Origin: JAUIIK01 sp963745675
Lineage (GTDB): Bacteria > Chloroflexota > Chloroflexia > Thermomicrobiales > CFX8
Length of the DNA: 64,000 bases
Direction of reading: 5' to 3'
Assembly: GCA_963745675.1 (NCBI GenBank)
Contig: CAVUYM010000013.1
Span: 62,001 to 126,000, forward strand
Part shown: positions 62,822 to 64,000 of the stretch, piece after piece
Layout of the letters: every line of letters starts with the position of its first letter
Position numbering within the stretch: the first letter of the stretch is position 1
Made by a program: the position numbers and the translations under genes
The notes under the pieces: generated by a model
What the model saw: the letters and a program-made list of their open reading frames with translations, nothing else
The model's database searches: none
Told to the model about the DNA's origin: nothing

Positions 62822-64000
62822 ATGGCCGTCGACAGATCGTACGAATTCGCCGTCGTCGGCCGGGGGATGATTGGATCAGCGGCAGCACGTTATCTGAGCA
62901 AGCTGTCTTCCAGCGTCGCGATCTTCGGGGAAACCGAGCCCGCCGAGCTATCGACGCACCAAGGTTCCTTCGCTTCGCACTACGACTCCAGCCGCTTCTA
63001 CCGGGTCATCGACCAGACGCCGCAATGGGCGCGCATGGCGAATCGAGCACGCGAGCAATATGCCGAGCTTGAATTGGAATCGGGGATCGCATTCCACCGG
63101 CCACATCCCTATCTCCAGGTGTCGAAGGATTCCGACGCTGCACGCACCGAGTACGCGCAACTGGATGCGATCGGCCGAAGCTTCGGCGTCGAATCCGAGA
63201 TCATTCCAACGAGCGAGAGCCTGAACGAAGCCTTTCCAAGGTTCCAGTTTCCGGCGGGCATGGTCGGGCAGGTCGAGTCCGAAAAGACCGCTGGCGTGCT
63301 CAATCCTCGCCTCTTCGTTGAAGCTGAACTGACGGTGGCGCGGAACCAGGGCGCCACGGTCATTCCGGAGCGCGTCGTCGCAATCGAGCCCGGACGAGGA
63401 CGAGTCGAGATCAGAACCACCACCGGCAATCGCTACGAGGCGGACAAAGTGCTCGTCGCGGCTGGAGCCTGGTCACACTTCCTGCTCAAGCGTCCGGTTC
63501 AAATCATCCTTGAGGCTGTGGCGGTCGTGATGGCAGAAGTGCCAGCATCCGAGGCGTTCGCCTTCCCGTCGCTGATCTACAACCGCATCCCGACCGACCC
63601 ATCGGCGGCAGCCGGCTACCTGATGTCCGCGGTCGAGTACCCCGACGGGAAGTTCTACGTGAAAGGCGGCTGGTACTGGTCGTCGACCGTCGTGGAAACC
63701 GAATCCGAGCTAAACGCCTTTTTCCGTTCACCCATCACACGCAACTCTGGGAAAGCAGACCGCGAGCTATTCACCGAGATCGTGCCGAGCCTTCAGCAGG
63801 CGAAGTCATGGATCTACAAGCCCTGCGTCCACATGCGAACGCCCACCCATCTCCCCTACATCGACGAGATCGAACAGGATCAGATCTACGTCGCCTTCGG
63901 CGGCAACGGCCTGGCCGCCAAGTGCGGCGACGAGATCGGGCGCCTGGGCGCGGAGCTGACTGGCGTCGGGCAGCTGGCAGGACGACGAACTCGCCGCCGA
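62822..64000 (+). CDS. DAO-family FAD-dependent oxidoreductase (3' truncated by window)
   Basis: A frame of 393 codons open to the window edge. The FAD-binding start AVVGRGMIGSAAARYLS (near residue 10) has the G-x-G-x-x-G motif. TAGVLNPRLFVEAEL and KVLVAAGAWS fit the glycine/sarcosine oxidase-like family (DAO). The ending FGGNGLAAKCGDEIGRLGAEL is the usual flavin-binding C-terminus. The last codons (from about 63956) read VGQLAGRR, but one base over they give LASGSWQDDELAA, the usual family continuation. A single-base shift near 63956 is therefore likely. Substrates of the family are N-methyl or D-amino acids and related amines. Confidence 0.8.
   Translation, partial: MAVDRSYEFAVVGRGMIGSAAARYLSKLSSSVAIFGETEPAELSTHQGSFASHYDSSRFYRVIDQTPQWARMANRAREQYAELELESGIAFHRPHPYLQVSKDSDAARTEYAQLDAIGRSFGVESEIIPTSESLNEAFPRFQFPAGMVGQVESEKTAGVLNPRLFVEAELTVARNQGATVIPERVVAIEPGRGRVEIRTTTGNRYEADKVLVAAGAWSHFLLKRPVQIILEAVAVVMAEVPASEAFAFPSLIYNRIPTDPSAAAGYLMSAVEYPDGKFYVKGGWYWSSTVVETESELNAFFRSPITRNSGKADRELFTEIVPSLQQAKSWIYKPCVHMRTPTHLPYIDEIEQDQIYVAFGGNGLAAKCGDEIGRLGAELTGVGQLAGRRTRRR

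Noticed and set aside
1..64000. tRNA or rRNA genes
   Set aside because: No cloverleaf with conserved TTC-type arm or rRNA core sequence was noticed in any spacer; a covariance search (tRNAscan-SE, Rfam) would be needed to be certain.

Overview
The window reads as one piece of a high-GC bacterial chromosome. The gene families recall Chloroflexota of the Thermomicrobia type: a deazaflavin (F420)-type nitroreductase and a luciferase-type F420 oxidoreductase, cytochrome oxidase subunits I and III fused in one chain, secreted NHL-propeller proteins with Pro/Thr/Asp linkers, and large ATPases with LuxR-type C-termini. This placement is inferred from protein content only; no rRNA, tRNA or CRISPR array was seen.

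Layout. (1) 0-13.3 kb is accessory. It holds a peptidase-like tail, a decayed streptogramin-lyase-like lipoprotein, a broken secreted beta-helix/PKD protein whose signal-peptide region is tandemly duplicated, an intact M20 amidohydrolase, a frameshifted LuxR-type ATPase, and a secreted NHL-propeller gene with an older NHL remnant in front of it. (2) 13.0-38.0 kb is a block of about 23 kb bounded by two direct copies of one ~800-bp segment (the NHL 3' end plus the cyclase 3' end). Inside are a TetR-controlled operon with a rifampin-phosphotransferase-like enzyme and a deazaflavin reductase, an ISL3 element, a compact menaquinol-to-oxygen respiratory operon (Rieske, cytochrome b-c fusion, caa3 oxidase), a stress group (Hsp20, BON, YbaK, ruined zwf, PRC-barrel), a two-component system, a dead IS110, two small membrane-protein genes, and a PAP2 phosphatase gene cut by a short element with 40-bp terminal inverted repeats. 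(3) 37.6-52.8 kb is a thirteen-gene catabolic cassette, all on the minus strand. It holds paired acyl-CoA dehydrogenases, a MaoC hydratase, two ADP-forming acyl-CoA ligases, two 17-beta-HSD4-like SDRs, a Cys-less thiolase/Ltp-type protein with a DUF35 partner, a metallo-beta-lactamase-fold hydrolase and a cyclase. Its content resembles the mycobacterial igr steroid side-chain operon. Most of its spacers are made of recurring repeats that run from a stop codon to the next ribosome binding site. (4) 53.4-61.5 kb has an intact LuxR-type ATPase followed by a second giant secreted protein (beta-helix, seven Ig-like repeats, the same Cys-rich C-terminus as the first). (5) The window ends with a luciferase-like oxidoreductase and a truncated DAO-type flavoprotein.

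Frameshifts are unusually common. Some genes (zwf, the lyase, IS110, both beta-helix regions) look truly dead. Others (two acyl-CoA ligases, the LLM oxidoreductase, the DAO enzyme, the NHL gene, one LuxR ATPase) carry only one or a few single-base shifts in otherwise well-preserved frames, so assembly indels must be excluded before calling them pseudogenes.
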